From Nymphaea colorata (taxonomy: Eukaryota; Streptophyta; Magnoliopsida; Nymphaeales; Nymphaeaceae): a stretch of 64,000 nucleotides of DNA. Under the pieces are notes generated by a model. That model had not been told where the DNA came from and made no database searches. It saw nothing but the letters and a program-made list of their open reading frames with translations. Below, in pieces: positions 32,704 through 63,957 of this stretch. The DNA lies in NCBI RefSeq assembly GCF_008831285.2, contig NC_045148.1, positions 372,001 to 436,000 of the forward strand, given 5' to 3'. Positions within the stretch are counted from its first letter, which is position 1. Each line of letters begins with the position of its first letter. A program made the position numbers and the translations under genes.

Positions 32704-35278
32704 TCAACCCGTAGCAGTAAATTGGTAAACCACTATGGGACTTCTGACCTTGTGCCTCACATCATCCCAAACAAGCGAAGCAGAAATCACGGGCTTGGTA
32801 CCGAGAGGCTCGCCGATCACCTTAACTTCAAAGGAAAGGCTTTGATTGAGAGCCGTAAAGGAGAGTGTTTGTGGCGATACAGTGACGTTGAGCCCGGTTG
32901 GTGCCTTGACTCTTGCCCTGTACACGGATTTCACCGAACCCACATTGGTCACGGTCCGATGGAACGCAGCGTCAATTGGTTCGCCTGAGGTTTTAACATA
33001 GACCTGCATCGCCGGATAGTTGATGCCGTCGTAGCCGAGTCCCGGCGGCACCGCCGAGCAATTGCTAAACTCGCCTGAGGTAAGAATCCTCAATTGGCTT
33101 GCGTTGATGCCTTCCTTACAAAGGAACTGTATGTATGACATTTCGTCCATGTCATAGATTAGGCCCGGATTAAGTGCCTTGCTTGGATTGAGCATACCGG
33201 CGCCATAGGAGAATTCAGCACGATCATGTGATCTTGGGATCATCTCTTTGGCTGAAAGTAGAAAGCATGCTTAGTGATGTAATGATTTAAATGTGCCTTT
33301 GATCATTAACTTTCTGTGACTTATCAGACATATTGTTATGGCAAACTTGAGCAGACATGCATCTAGACCAAGACTAGAATCACTATTCAAGCCCTATCGA
33401 AAATAATGCCATTGGGCTCATGTTTCTATTCTTCAGTTTATCAGGTTCTTTTGTGTGTGTGTGACTATATATATATATGTGTGTGTGTGTGTGTTAGGAG
33501 AGAGTAAGAGAAAGTAATTAGATACTGATCTCAACATACATGTCACTCCCTACCTAACTACCCTTTCTATATTCTCTTCATCTAATCCAGTGAAATCATG
33601 CAAAGAAAGGAGAAGTTAGATACTTCTTGTTCAGTATATAATACCTTCTTAATCATTCAAGGAAAAGAAAACTTAATGGTGACTTTGGCATTTTAGAGTC
33701 ACTCAGCCATCTATTCAAGACCGTTCAATGATGAATGGTTAAAAGAAAAACAATGAGAAAAAGTGATGAGTATTTTTATCATCCAATACTAGTTTATATA
33801 TATATTTTTTGTTTTTCTCTTCACCATCCAAGTGACTATATATATATATAAAGAAGAGATGGGCCAAGCATACCTGTAGTCATAAGGGCAGATTTGATTG
33901 CAGCAGGAGACCAATCAGAGTGGAACGACTTGACATAAGCAACAGAACCGCTTACATGTGGGCACGCCATGGAAGTTCCAGACATTATGTTATAGTTCAC
34001 GAACCGATCATCATCATCCACTCCAGTCATCGAAGAAAGCCTTGTATAGGCAGCCAGTATATCCACCCCGGGGGCTACAATGTCAGGCTGTAATTAAGAG
34101 TGCCGTTAGCCAGAAAAAAATTTTAATATGAGAACAAGGAGAAAAAATAGAACAAGTTATAACAAAATTTCAGTTTTGTTTCTGCTTGGCAAAGTCCGAA
34201 CTTTATAAATATTATTAAAGATACACAGGCAAACATTATAAAAAATAAACAGACAAGAATTGTATGTTTCTCTCGTAACTTCACCTTGAGTATCGTCCTT
34301 GAGATCGGATTCGGGCCGCGAGAGGAGAAAGATGCAACGTGTGCAACGGTCGCATTGGTAGCAAATGTCTTGTGAATAATTGCTCGAGGTGAACTACAGG
34401 AAGCAGAAGAAATGCAACATAAGATCTGGAAAAAGAAGTAGTGACAAGAAATCTAATACTGCGTGATTGCATTTCCCTTACATGGTGAAAGGTAAGGAAG
34501 GAAACACTTCCCTTAATCTTCAATCTTTATTGAAGATCAAGTATGGCTATAAATCTGTATTATACAACAATCTTTTTCTATAACATGCATTACTATGATG
34601 ATTCATGAAGGAAAACATTCCTTCAGATTCTACTGAATATTATTCCTAATACCCAATAAAGCTTGTAAACGCCATATGAACTCAATCTCATTCTTGATCG
34701 CTTACCTAGTGGAATTGATGTATCTCTGGATTAACTGTGATCTGATGGCGTCCAGCTGAACTGATGGGAGGACAAAACTGAAGCCCGTGTCCAGACCATA
34801 ATCGTACTGCCCGATGAATCCTGCCGCTCCCAAGTCTTTGACGGTCGAATCGACATCACCATACTCAGGCATGCAGAAGATTACCTTACCCTTCACCTTG
34901 TTTGCATCTAGAGACCCAGAATCGCAAGCACTGCACGTAAAAAGCTTGCCTGGTCAGAACCGTTAATTCAACTGCGTCCGATATTCGCATGTTTCACTGT
35001 GGGCAGCACGCGCCTTTCTCAGGACATGCATCAGATCTTACGTAAAAGTAACTTTTAAAATCAAATTATTGATTTTTGTCTAAAATCAAGCATGGACGAG
35101 CATTCTAGTCTTCATCTTACATTGGATGCAACCAAGGATCATACGACTGGTTTGCCGCCTGCAGCCCGCTAATGAGTGGGTAATATTGCTTACTTGGTGC
35201 AAAGGTGTTCACTGATACTCCCTGCCATTTTTTGGAGAAAAGACACAAGTTAATATTACAAGCAATATCCATGCAACA

Positions 35279-35337
<59 letters not shown>

Positions 35338-38300
35338 ACTTTAACTATAAGAGTCACATGGCCATCAAGTCAGGGCAGTCCAATCTAACATGGTGGTTAG
35401 TTATGATAAAATCATCCAACTACTTCAAATTGACAATTTTGATTAGATGTTTGAAAGACTCTTAAAGCCAGCGTAACCTTTCATTATATATATATACACA
35501 TTTGAATTGGTGGATGTCAGATGTTAATAAGAAAAAAATGTTTATATGCCTGTTACTAGAAAAAAGACACTAGAAGGGCATTACCGATAGTTTATAATGC
35601 AATGATAGTGCATAAATCAAGTTGCATGCACAAGGGTGTGGAAAAACAAATATATATTTAAGAAAAATGAAGAATGAGTTGGAGTATTTTGTTTAAATTA
35701 TAAAGTAATGTATATTTTAAACTTTTTAGCTTTTTCATAGCCATTCTTATCCTTAAAAAAAAAAACACATTTTTCTAATTAGTCAAGGGTTTCCTTACAC
35801 ACTCGTGCGCATAATTTTTTGTGCACGTGATATGCACATAACCAGCTTCGAATAATATTGTATTTTTAGATATATATATATATGGAGAGAGAGAGAGAGA
35901 TCAGAAACGTACAGTTATCACTTTGCCATTGCCGAGAGAAACTTTGGTTTTGAAGTGCCGACCTGTGGTGGTCGCTCCCACTGTGAAAATCCAGGGAGCG
36001 ACGTTCTCTGTCGTCCCAGGGCTCGGCCCGTCATTGCCGGCGGACATCACGGTGAGAACTCCCTTCTTCATGGCGTGGAACGCTCCAATGGCCAAGGAAT
36101 CGGAGAAGTAGGCAAGGGGCGGGCCGCCAACGGACATGGAGATGACGTCGACCCCATCTGATATGGCATCATCGAAGGCCGCGAGTATGTCGACGTCGGG
36201 GCACCCAGCGTCGGCCCAGCAAACCTTGTACGCCGCAAGCCGAGCTCCCGGGACTGCGCCCCTGGCCGTGCCGTTCGCCAGCCCGTATAGACTTGCGCGG
36301 CGGACCGGCTTCCCTGCTGCCGTCGACGCCGTGTGCGTGCCGTGACCCGCCACGTCGATCGGCGATAGTATTTCCGGTTTGCTGGGCTTCGACCCGTCCA
36401 GCCTATAGTACTTCGCTCCAATAAGCTTGCTGTTCATCAAGATCACTGCTGTTCAAAAATCTTCTCATCTCTCTTCGTGCTTGCTTATGTGTAGGTGAGT
36501 GAGCGTGTGTGCACACGCTATATCTAGCATGTTTGTTCTACCGGGAAAGTTAACCAGTGACAAGGTCAAAATCAAGCTTCGAATGAAAGTCTTCGTCAAC
36601 TTTAGTAGTGTGCATCTTTTCATGAGATAACCAGGAAAATGGGTTAGATTTGGCTCTAATGATCTTAATATTCAAAAGTCGGGGGAAGCATTATGTGTAC
36701 TGATGTAAATTTTATATTTCGGAAAATCTCATTTCTTTTTTTTTTTTTCATATTTCCTATGCCGCCTAATAGAAAGTTCAAGTTGGCAGTGGAAATGAGA
36801 TACTATATAACTAACAGAATGCCGGTACAGAGAATATCTCTCCGAGTTTTTTGTCTTTACAATTGAAACGGTTTGTGAATCGATTTTTCAGTTGTAAACT
36901 GTAACATGTATATAATTAAATTTCGACAATAAAACATATATTTGAACAAATCGGTCCTTAAATCTGACAACTGGTGACAAAAAGCATATATTTTAAGGAT
37001 ATAGACAATCAAATGAAACAGAGAGATATGGAGAGATGTAGAGAGAGATTCACTTGTTGCATCCGCTAAAGGCTTTTGCTTTTTCACATTTGCCTGTCCA
37101 TTTGGCGGGAGGTGGACCAAGACGATCGTCTCTGAAACTCCTTGAAGTTGGGGTTATACCTAACAACAATTTAGTTTTGGAACCATGGCATCAAATTAAT
37201 GAAAAGTGTTTATATTCTGTTCTTATGAGAAATGGCAGCATATATGGCTACCTGTGTCGAACATCCCAATGATGACATCCCTTTCAAACTTGATGCTCCT
37301 CCTCATTTTCAGAGGAAGGCCCACAAAATCCCAAGAATCTGTGGTGTGGAGCTTGCGCCGAGTATTCGGAAACACAGACACCACCCCCTCTGTTCCTGCA
37401 CTTTCAAGAAACGAAACTCTCAGTGGTTAACTTAAAACTGTAAGCAGAAAAATCCGGATCTAGCAAAAAGGGGAAACAGATTCCAACTAACTAATCAAGT
37501 TTCGCCAGTTTCAGATCAAGATCCCACTGCCTTTAGAATGTTGAAAAAGAAAATCCAACTAACTATTCGCGTTTTTCCAGCTTTAGATAGGGATCAAGAT
37601 CCTACAGCCGCTAGAATGATGATCCATGTTGCGGAAAAATTAGAACACCTTTCCGTGTTATCACAAGAAAAATGTTTTTCTTTTCCATCTACCGTGGGAT
37701 TTCAGCTATTTAACCTCGTCAATCATTCTCTTCTACATTGCGAGGCCCATTAGAATGATCCTCATCGGGGAGATGAAGGATATGAACGATCTAGAAACCG
37801 ATCATAGTTGCATTCATGTTGCGCAGAACGAAATTTATCTGCAAGAAATTCATATCACTAACCCGCTAAAGTTTTTGCTTCTTCCGGCGACAGCTTCGCG
37901 GCGAATGCGTTGAAACTTCTGCTGTAACTGTAAACCATGGATTCTTTTGCGATTTCATGGCTGCCGAGAGGTGAAACAGCGTGAGGAAATTTTCTTTAAG
38001 TGCCCAATAGAAGCCAGATTTCTGCTTGTAAGTACGAAAGAAAGAAAAAGAGAGAGAGAGAGAGAGAGGCCGACCTTCCGGTCACAGAAGCAAGAATGTC
38101 ATGGTGCATGTTGGCTGTGAAAGAGATCGGTGCGTCTCCCATGTACACCACGTAAGTCTGAAACACATATTTATATGCAAGAATGGAACTGACATGAATA
38201 TATACATCTTTCAAACACTCGGGGATCAACAGATCACGATGTAACATGAACTACAAAATTCAAATGCTTTTACGTCCATTTCCTTTCATGATGTATTGCA

Positions 38301-38573
38301 TGAACAATGTGCATCTTTCCAAGAAGCGAGTTTCTATCAAGAAGTCGAAAAAAACTCCCGGTTTGGTTTCTCTTGGCAACCAGAAAAGCGAGACACCAAA
38401 CAATTATATAAACAGAACAGAACAAACACACATGAGCCATCAGAAAAGATTGAATCGTGGAAATTAGATGAGATGTGTCTGATGCAAACCTGCTTTTCGA
38501 CTGCCCCACTGCACAGGGCCACCATTAGAGCTAAGAAGAGAGAGGCTAAAGGAGACATCATTGGAATGCCCAT
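32704..38573 (-). CDS. Subtilisin-like serine protease, SBT4.14/XSP1 type
   Basis: Eleven minus-strand exons: 38490-38573, 38075-38157, 37863-37960, 37252-37395, 37054-37159, 35913-36429, 35121-35221, 34706-34930, 34285-34393, 33874-34087, 32704-33251. They sum to 2229 bp, 742 residues, in frame throughout. Order: signal peptide ([20 protein letters not shown]), I9 propeptide (YVVYMGD to [10 protein letters not shown]), and the S8 domain with Asp in IIGMFDTG (about 134), His in GHGTHTAS (about 201), oxyanion Asn in SAGNDGP (about 296) and Ser in SGTSMACPH (about 528). A PA domain (about 350-460) lies inside, and a fibronectin-III-like tail in the last exon. Sequence and exon number fit the SBT4 clade, nearest to Arabidopsis xylem serine protease 1. 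It likely acts as a secreted, self-activated protease. FDTG instead of the common IDTG is the only oddity at the active site. Confidence 0.93.
35281..35334. repeat. (AT)n microsatellite in a subtilase intron
   Basis: An uninterrupted AT run of about 54 bp within the sixth intron (35222-35912). It creates a false plus-strand frame rich in Ile-Tyr. Confidence 0.9.
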
Positions 38574-38699
38574 CTTATTTTCTGGGCCAGCAATGAAGAA
38601 CAAATGGAAAGAACACGCTACGCGAGAGAGAAAGGGTATTAATAGAACCACTGGGCCATTTGCCGTTGAGATACTTCAGCCTTAAACCATGGATTTTCG

Positions 38700-40100
38700 G
38701 GAGATTTTCCACTTGTTTAAACTCCTAATCATGCCCTTGGACACGCAAATATTGGCAAAAAGGGGGATTTCATCGTGTTCACAAGAGGGAATGTCGATCC
38801 ACTAATTCCGGACATTTTACAGCCGATTTGATGCATACGACCTAGTCTGCGCCTGAGCGCATGAAAAATGATTTGCATGATTCGGTTATCATGCTGCTGC
38901 CGTTTTTGGTTTGACCAAGAGATTTAGGTTTGGCATAGGATTTCGGGTCAGATTACTAGGTATCAGAACCCATTTGATTGACTTGGATTAGCTTGGGCAG
39001 ATTGTTTGGGTCAAGTTTGGCTTGGGAGAGACCCAAATAACTCTGATCATGGATTGTCCATTGAACCAGCTCTGAACGAAACGGACGCAAATCTGCTGAT
39101 TGACGGAACATTGTATTTAAGTTTGTGAAGCAAGCAGAGATTCAGACCCGGATTTGATTTGGAGTTTACGAGCAGTCGGGATCCAATCCACCTATACAAA
39201 GTTGGACTCTGATTTCAATTTGGCCGAAAATGAGCGAACCAGTGATGCCCCTTTCTTTGGAAATCGCGGTATGGATATATTGGAAGAACATCTTTTGTAA
39301 TTCTAATTGATACAAAGTTATGCATTCTATTGTAACTTTCCAACTGGTTTAATTATTACAAAAAAATCAAAGCACTAAGAGTTGTTATTCGACCATTTTT
39401 CTCGATCCAAGATGTGCGTTGGGCCAACCTCTCTTCCTTCTCATTTTTCTCTAGGAAGTTTGTTACCTGGTTAAATCTTTTAGTCGGTTTCGTGGTTTTA
39501 TTTTTCAACCCTGGTACAAATAAGAGTTAAATGATATGGTTTCATTTTTCAAATTCTCTCCCTCTCTCTCTCTCTCTCTCAAACACATATATACACCACC
39601 CCACCCAACCAAGGGCGCCTTAATGGATTCATTAATATAATAATACCCTTAACTTTAGGGGTTGTTTGATCGACTACTTCATATTTAAAATCCATTGATC
39701 TTATGTGGATCTGAAGCGACATGCTTCTGAGAGTGTAGCAAAAGATTTATGGCAAAATTTATAGTTCATCAAACTGAGGATCTTAGGTATGGCCTAAAAA
39801 CAACATTTGAAATCTTTTTTTTTTTTTTGGTATTAAGGAGAAGTTTGATTTAAAGTCAGAGAAAGGAATGTCTAATCATAAATCTGCGGTTTTTAAATCC
39901 TGAGGATTTAGACCAGAGTCAATCAGGTAAAACTTCATGTATACTTTTAGTCCTTCCTCCGGTTAAAAAAAAGGTGAATTTTCTGTTTTACATGCAACTA
40001 TACGGCCTTTCCAAAATTTTCAGTGGGAGTTACAAGCTCCCTACTAAATTTTTCTTGAAATTTTTTGTTCTCAGTAATGGAACATTTCATGCTCTCAAAC
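38700..40100. other. Intergenic, no supported gene
   Basis: Upstream of the subtilase. A CT microsatellite is near 39557-39580. A GGGGTTGTTTGATCGA motif near 39658 resembles a MITE end, but no partner end was found. Confidence 0.4.
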
Positions 40101-40110
40101 ATAAGAGTGT

Positions 40111-40329
40111 AATCTTGAATTTTGCAAGGCTACTATATCGCAAAAGAAAGATAACTTCTTCAATGTTGGCTAAATAATATCATAATCTTGAATTTTGCAA
40201 GGCTACTATATCGCAAAAGAAAGATAACTTCTTCAATGTTGGCTAAATAATATCATAATCTTGAATTTTGCAAGGCTACTATATCGCAAAAGAAAGATAA
40301 CTTCTTCAATTTTGGCTAAATAATATCAG
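40111..40329. repeat. Three 73-bp tandem repeats
   Basis: AATCTTGAATTTTGCAAGGC starts at 40111, 40184 and 40257, with an exact 73-bp period. Repeats 1 and 2 are identical; repeat 3 differs by one base (CAATTTTGGC for CAATGTTGGC) before it diverges at TATCAGCAG. Confidence 0.95.
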
Positions 40330-43039
40330 CAGTGCTTTCTTTTTTGTTTACGGGAAACAGGAATCTAAACCTTTATGGGTTAGCCAACAAATTGAGACCC
40401 TCAGAAGATATAGGTTCCTCACCAATTCTCATTTGTGAAGCCACCATTTCCATCTTCAACAGTTACATCTCACCAAGATGAAATGATCTCGTGTCACTGA
40501 CACTGATTTCAGAACCTCAAACAGCTGACAAAAGTGTTGAAAGTTGAATACACAAGTTTTGCCGTATTACATTGCCAGAAAACTCATCATCACCCAGAGG
40601 TGGAGCCAGAAAATTTTGGTTAAGGGCACTTGTTATATAATTTTAAATTTCTGAAGAGCACCCGCATGAATGAGAAAAACTGCCATGCAATTTTAATAAA
40701 AGCATAAACATTTTTGTGGGCTTGTGTGGGCAGTTGCCTACGCTATGCCCACACCTACCTCTGTTCCTGTCATCACCATACCATCTGTGATTCATCCCGA
40801 AAGAAGCATCAGCTGGCTTGGTTTCCACAATTTTTGCTCTTTTCAATATTTTGAACAAGTAATTCCAATACCAAGAAAATATCTAAGTCCTCCTAAATCT
40901 TTAATGTAAAATATTTGATAGTGATAAACTAGAAACCCATTTATTTTGGTTAATTTGGCCATTTCTTGTGATATTAATGTGCAATATATATATAAGAAGA
41001 ACAACGGAAAAAAGCTTTTTCTTTCAAAAAATAAGAGGTTATCAGTCCAAAAGCATAGGAAACCCTTTCAAATGGGGGAATTCATTGAGCTTTGCATACC
41101 AAGCACCCGGGAATTGTTTTAAACCATGTATAGATTGATCTTCTTTGTTTGCAGGCAAAGAACTTGGATTTCATTCTAAGGGCTAATAATGCAAGAAGGA
41201 TTAAGATTAACTAATCTTAATCCATCTGCACTCTCAACTAAACTAAAACTAAACTTAAACTAGCTAAAACTCAAGCAAATGATTAAACGATAGAACAAGA
41301 AGAACAGAAGAAAACTAACAAACTTGCACTTCATTTTTTTTTAACTTTTGAGCTGTGTACAAAATGAACCAGCGTCCCTTTATATAGAGAAATGGATGGA
41401 TTACAGATCTGGATCCATTTATAAGTATGAAAACTAACTAGATCCAGTTACAAGATTTGGTTCTGCTTTCATTCTACATCAAGTAAGCTAGCTAGTTAAG
41501 TTACAAAATAGTCGAGGGGCACATATAAAACGTGAAATTGACTATGTCAGCATTAAAGGATATGCGATACTTCTCCAATAGGGCAGACAAATTAACGTGG
41601 ACATTTCATCAGGGATATAGACTGGTTGCATGTAAACTTGCAAGTTGCAGAACTACGTTTCAACACCTGCCCACTTTCATTGGTCCCGTAATGACCCTTC
41701 AAGACTATGGAGAAGGAAACTCATATTGATGGACAATTGTCATTGATCTTCATTCTTTTTGTGAACACTAATGACATACAATTTGTTGTATAAAAAATGA
41801 CATACAATTGCTATTGGAAAGTTCTTGAAGAAGGACAAGAAGAAGCGTGAATGACATTAGAAGATGCCCGAGAACTTATGAGCTTATCGCACTACCGTCA
41901 GAATCCTGACTTTTCAAGAAAGTCCTGTCCAAAACCTTTCCAGGAACTACTTGAGCCTTTCCCACAGGTAGATGAGATCTACCCGGTGAGCTTCCAAGAG
42001 ATGTCTCGGTAAGTGCAGAGCTAAGTTTTGATCATTTTTTAGGACAACCTGAAATGTCATTGTCTTTCCTGTCATTCATGAGATGTTTGTCAGCAAATGA
42101 AGCGTAACCACGAGTGCAAACTTTTACCTGTGGCATATGTTCAGGTTATTTGTTGTCAACAATCGGTTGATAGTTATTCATATGGTTAAACAAATTTACA
42201 TGCCAGTTTTTTAAACATATTTCTATCTTATGTTATTTGGATGAGTTTGTATGTTGGGGCACGTATAAGAGGCTAAGGCATGTTATGACATGTCTTAAGT
42301 ATACATGCAAAAAATTATAAAATTCTGCAATCATAATTTCACCCTTCAAGGTAAAATCATCGCTCCAGAATTTTGATTCAAGAATGATTCTATAATTTCG
42401 GAATCAAAATTCTTTGCTTAATAACACAAATACAAAATGAGAATTTTTAATTTTAGGATCATCCAGTTCCAGCCTCATCAAACACCCTTTAGACATGAAT
42501 TAAATGGAAGGAGCCGTTTCAATTTTCAATATTGTATTAGAGATAAAATCAAGGCTTTAACGATGGAAGGGGCGAAGGATGATTCCATGATGCATGGAAA
42601 AGATTTTGCACGTCCGAACACCCCCAAAAAGCATCGTGTGGCAGAAAGATTTCATTTGCTTGCAAACAGAAATTTTTTTCCTGCATATTGGTTCTTGCTT
42701 TCCTGCACTTTTTTATAGATCTAGACATTGGTTTACGTAGCCATCGATCTTACTTTACCGAGATAGGCAGAAAGAATGAAAACAGATAAAACCAACTTCA
42801 CAAATATCTCAAAATCTGCAGATGATTGCAACCTAAACTCTTCTCGTTCTATCAACACCCAAGGAGAAATCTCCTCACAACCACATTCACAGCACCTCCA
42901 ATGCCTCCGTCCACCAGAAAAGAAGCTTATTAGTTTTATCTTTTAATAAAACCCCAAATCATGCATATTAATCTCAAATGACTCTAATCTGGAAACGACT
43001 TATTTCTGTTAAGGATGTGCTAGGACGGTATCTTATTAG

Positions 43040-43093
<54 letters not shown>

Positions 43094-43227
43094 AAGGATG
43101 TTTAGGTCAGGTGGTGAATAGCCACTATTGTTCTTGCGATAGCAGTCCGTAACATTTTCGGGGTAAAAAGATAATTTCAATCTTGAAGCTTATTTCTGCA
43201 ACTAGAATCTTCACCCCAGGCAGTTAA
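40330..43227. other. Intergenic, repeats only
   Basis: No coding exon is supported. A minus-strand CTCTATATAAAGGG motif near 41380 followed by an A-rich tract may be an LTR or promoter relic. A (TA)n run of about 50 bp lies at 43039-43089. Confidence 0.4.
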
Positions 43228-43460
43228 TTGAATACGTTGAAACATGTGCCTGTCTTTGTTATATTCCCGTTAACGAGACTTGTTTTTGTAAAATTTCCAC
43301 TCAAACCAAACCGCGGTTTGCAGTTTTATACGCGCGAAACTGATTTTGGACGTCGGTCTCGAAGAAGCTCGGAGATCCCTACTTCCCAAGTCCGCTCTCT
43401 TTTCCCCCCCCCTGCCTGCCTCCGACGGCGGTCTTGCATCCACGGTACTCTTTCTCTCTT
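43228..43460 (+). promoter_or_regulatory. Possible distant leader exon of the helicase gene
   Basis: A GC- and CT-rich island in AT-rich DNA, with CCGCTCTCTTTTCCCCCC and TCCGACGGCGGTCTTGC, ending CATCCACG at a GTACTC donor at about 43444. Such CT-rich blocks are typical of plant 5' untranslated leaders. The next gene downstream on this strand is the helicase at 46688, so an intron of about 3.2 kb is implied. The 126-codon frame here has no family resemblance. Confidence 0.35.
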
Positions 43461-44699
43461 CCCCCCCTCCCGAGCCAGGGTTGGCATTTTTCTGAAAATC
43501 CTTCCTGCTGCTTCCTCCTGTTTGTGCCCTAATATCGAGTTCTATTTGCCAGGCGAGCGCATCCCTTGGAATTCCCGTCATCTTTCTTGTACGGGCCATT
43601 TTTCTTGACGTTTTCCCTGTCGGGTGTCTTCATGTTTCTTTATTCGCATGATATTGAATTGGTTCAGTCCAGGAAGAGCTGAATTTCTTGATGAATGGTG
43701 CGTGTTTGATTAATTTCTGTGCCTTCTTTTTCAAAGCAATAACAAAAGAGGGCTCAGAGTCAATTCACTTTCCTCTACCCGGAGGCCACAGTTTTGCCAG
43801 TATTAACTACTGTTCATAACTGGATTTTCCGCTTCAATATCGGAAACGTGTGTTTTTTTCTTCTATTTCGTTAGTTCCTCCTTTTCTATTAGATGCTGAA
43901 AAATAGAATGAGGACAAAATGCCCATTTCTCTTGTTATAGGTTTGCTTTTTTCCTTTTGCGGAATTCTGAGCTTCAAATTGGGAGAAATTGACATCCGAA
44001 AGATAAAGTTCTATTTTTTTTTACCTCTGCTGTCTCTTATATGGTGGTTGAAGTGGTTTCTGCAAATCTCTTTTAATGCAATGTGAAAGCTATTCTTTGA
44101 AATTCATATAATATTATGGATTACCTTTGCATTTATTGAGCTTCTGATCAATACTGCAGTTGAAGTTGGACGACTGTGATTTTCGAACCAGAAAAAGTTA
44201 GCATGGTCATGTCTTCCATCTAAGAAATCAATAGGAAAAGTGAACTTTGGTACTGGGGGATTCTTTGCTATAGTTCACAGTTCACACTTCATATTGTCTT
44301 GCTTACTTTTTAGTGTGATAATTGAATCAATTAAGTTCCATGAAGTATTATTTTTTTAAGCAACCTTAATTTTTTAACATTATTGGACCCCATAGAACTT
44401 TATAAGATAGTTAGGGTACTTAAAAATTCTCGTTGTGCTGCAACCTGCTAGTCGTGGAACTCCTTTATGTAGGCCACATGCTTTCTTTTTTTCTTTTCTT
44501 TAATGAAATGTGCATATCTGAAGGCTTCAACAGGTCATAATTTGTTAGTAGTACATTTTCATTTTCGTTGATGTTGGTTTCTGCAAATTATATGCTGTTA
44601 TAATGTTAAGATGGACTAATATACTGCTATAATGCTTTCATTGATTTCCTTTTTCATTAATGTTAGTTCTTTCAAAGTGAAAAACTCTGTTGGGTGCTG

Positions 44700-44900
44700 G
44701 TATAGGTACGGATGTAGAGCATTTCCAAGACACTACCATGCATATTATATGTATAACAAGAAATAACAATTAAACAAAGTTAACAAACAAAACAACACAT
44801 TCATGATTCAAAATTTACAGATTATGAAGAAGAAACTAATGAACAAAGTATGAAAGTAACAAACATACAAAAAATCCAAAATAGATTAGCTTTATTGATC
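44700..44900. repeat. Fragment related to the intronic MITE at 50.6-51.1 kb
   Basis: AACAAACAAAACAACACATTC and GATTCAAAATTTACAGATT match 50740-50800 almost word for word, and GGTATAGGTACGGATG resembles the left end of that element. The terminal inverted repeats are not both present. Confidence 0.55.
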
Positions 44901-45537
44901 CTTCTCAATTCCATCATCAAGATAAGAAGGAACGACATGCTTCACAAGGTCCATAGTTTGAGCATGCGAATCATGTATTCCTTCAAGATCCACGTGAGCA
45001 TCATCTGGATTAACATCATAATACTTGAATGTTGCCGAACTACAACTTGCAACAAAAATACGATATGATTTAAGTTAATATTTAACTTCAAGAAACCAAT
45101 CAATAGATTTGTAGATATCAAAGATAAAAATTAAAATAGTACCTATAAGCATCCAAAGTGTGTGAAAGTGAGCGGATGTTGTAGTGAACATAAACTAAAT
45201 CTTTTGCTTGCCCACTAGTGGGTTTATTGCTTTTGATGTTGTGAATTTGGTAATGCATGCTCTACTTTATTTCACAACATGATGAGGATGCAAGTTGATA
45301 TGATAATTTCAAATGTAAGCCGTTGGAGATTTGGTATCCATGCTCCAAAATATAATCATTAGTTAATACTTAATAGGATCTTCTTCATCTTTTCTATTGC
45401 AATCATCAATGAATCATTTCTTCCATATGAGAAGCTCGTAAACTCACTATTTATTATCTTCAGCATATGACGAACACTAAAAAGTCTCCCCAAACATATG
45501 TCCCTATTGTTTATTATGTCTGGAGTTTGATTAGGAG

Positions 45538-45945
45538 CATAGCCAAAGTATCGTGATATTTTAAAAAATATTGCGATATTAACAAGAAAAACAAAGAAAA
45601 CGATTAAAAACGGGAAAATATCGCGGTATATTGAAAAAAATGTTAAAAATGAATTTATCACGTTTTTTCATTTAGATTTTATTCCATTTTCTGTTTTTAT
45701 GTTTTTCAACTTGTGTTTCATTGTTTTATTCCTCTTTTTTTATGTATTTAACTTGACCTCTTAACTGCAATACAATACTTATTAGTTTTTCATTTCTTGT
45801 ATTTTTACCTAACTTTTTAAATTTTTTATTTTCTTAAAGAACTCTGAGATTTTCCTGAGATTTTTTTTCGAAAAGAACAACTTTTCGATAAATACCCAAG
45901 AAAAACCTCACCGATGAAATCCTAAGAATGATATTTGTGGCTATG
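45538..45945. mobile_element. 408-bp hAT-like MITE, TSD ATTAGGAG
   Basis: Ends CATAGCCAAAGTATCGTGAT and ATGATATTTGTGGCTATG are imperfect inverted repeats. Exact 8-bp duplications ATTAGGAG flank it at 45530-45537 and 45946-45953. The interior is AT-rich and non-coding. Related sequence recurs at 54808-55297 and 57760-57965, sharing TTGTATTTTTACCTAA and the ...CCTCACCGATG...AAGAATGATATT right end. Confidence 0.85.
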
Positions 45946-46687
45946 ATTAGGAGGAATTCGACCAATACCTCATGACAACTATGTTTGTCTATAATATTTA
46001 GAACTTAGGGAGTGTGCCATACAATCAAATCGGTATTGTTTTATCCCATCTTTTTATTAAATTTTTCTGCACATGATTGAGAAACTGGAAATTATCTAGT
46101 GCAACGTTCTTCTTTTGACGTTTGATATGCTTTGATTTTTTTAATCATGTTATTCCGCATATCATAAACTTTATGAAGCATAGCCTTTCTATCAACTTCT
46201 CTCAGCATCTCCAAATAGGTTCTTTAAACTGAAGAAAATATATATTGATAATCTTGTCCCATCATAAATCAACTAAATGTTTTTTTTTAATTTCTTGGAC
46301 CTTCACATTGTCATCATTCAAAAAAAGTTTCCAATCATTGTAGGTCACCATCAGCATTAATGCATGCTTCACCTACTTCGTTCTTTTCGTCATTACAATA
46401 ATAGATGCAAGATGAGCCTCAACAACCCTCAACCATTTGATTCTTTTAATATATTACCTATTTTGTCTATGAGTTCTTTGTTTTCCTTTTTTTTTTTTTT
46501 TTTTATATGTCCTTATCATGATTTGTATTGCTATCTCTGCTAGAACTTTTTCATTTTGCTTTATATGAATGATCACTTTATTTCGTCTCTTTCCACATGA
46601 CCAACTCATTTAGGTTCAAGCTAATTTCCTTGTTTTCCTTGATTTGCATTAGCTCATCCAATTGTACCACACATTCAAATATAAGAA

Positions 46688-63957
<17,270 letters not shown>

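Noticed and set aside
35955-36345. Plus-strand and second minus-strand frames over the large subtilase exon
   Set aside because: Shadows of the GC-rich exon 6. The true frame carries the catalytic His and oxyanion Asn motifs.
41160-41500. Possible reverse-oriented LTR with CTCTATATAAAGGG
   Set aside because: No clear ends, no partner repeat and no target duplication.
43270-43608. Overlapping 109- and 126-codon frames in the CT-rich island
   Set aside because: Low-complexity Arg/Ser/Pro translations on both strands, more consistent with an untranslated leader.
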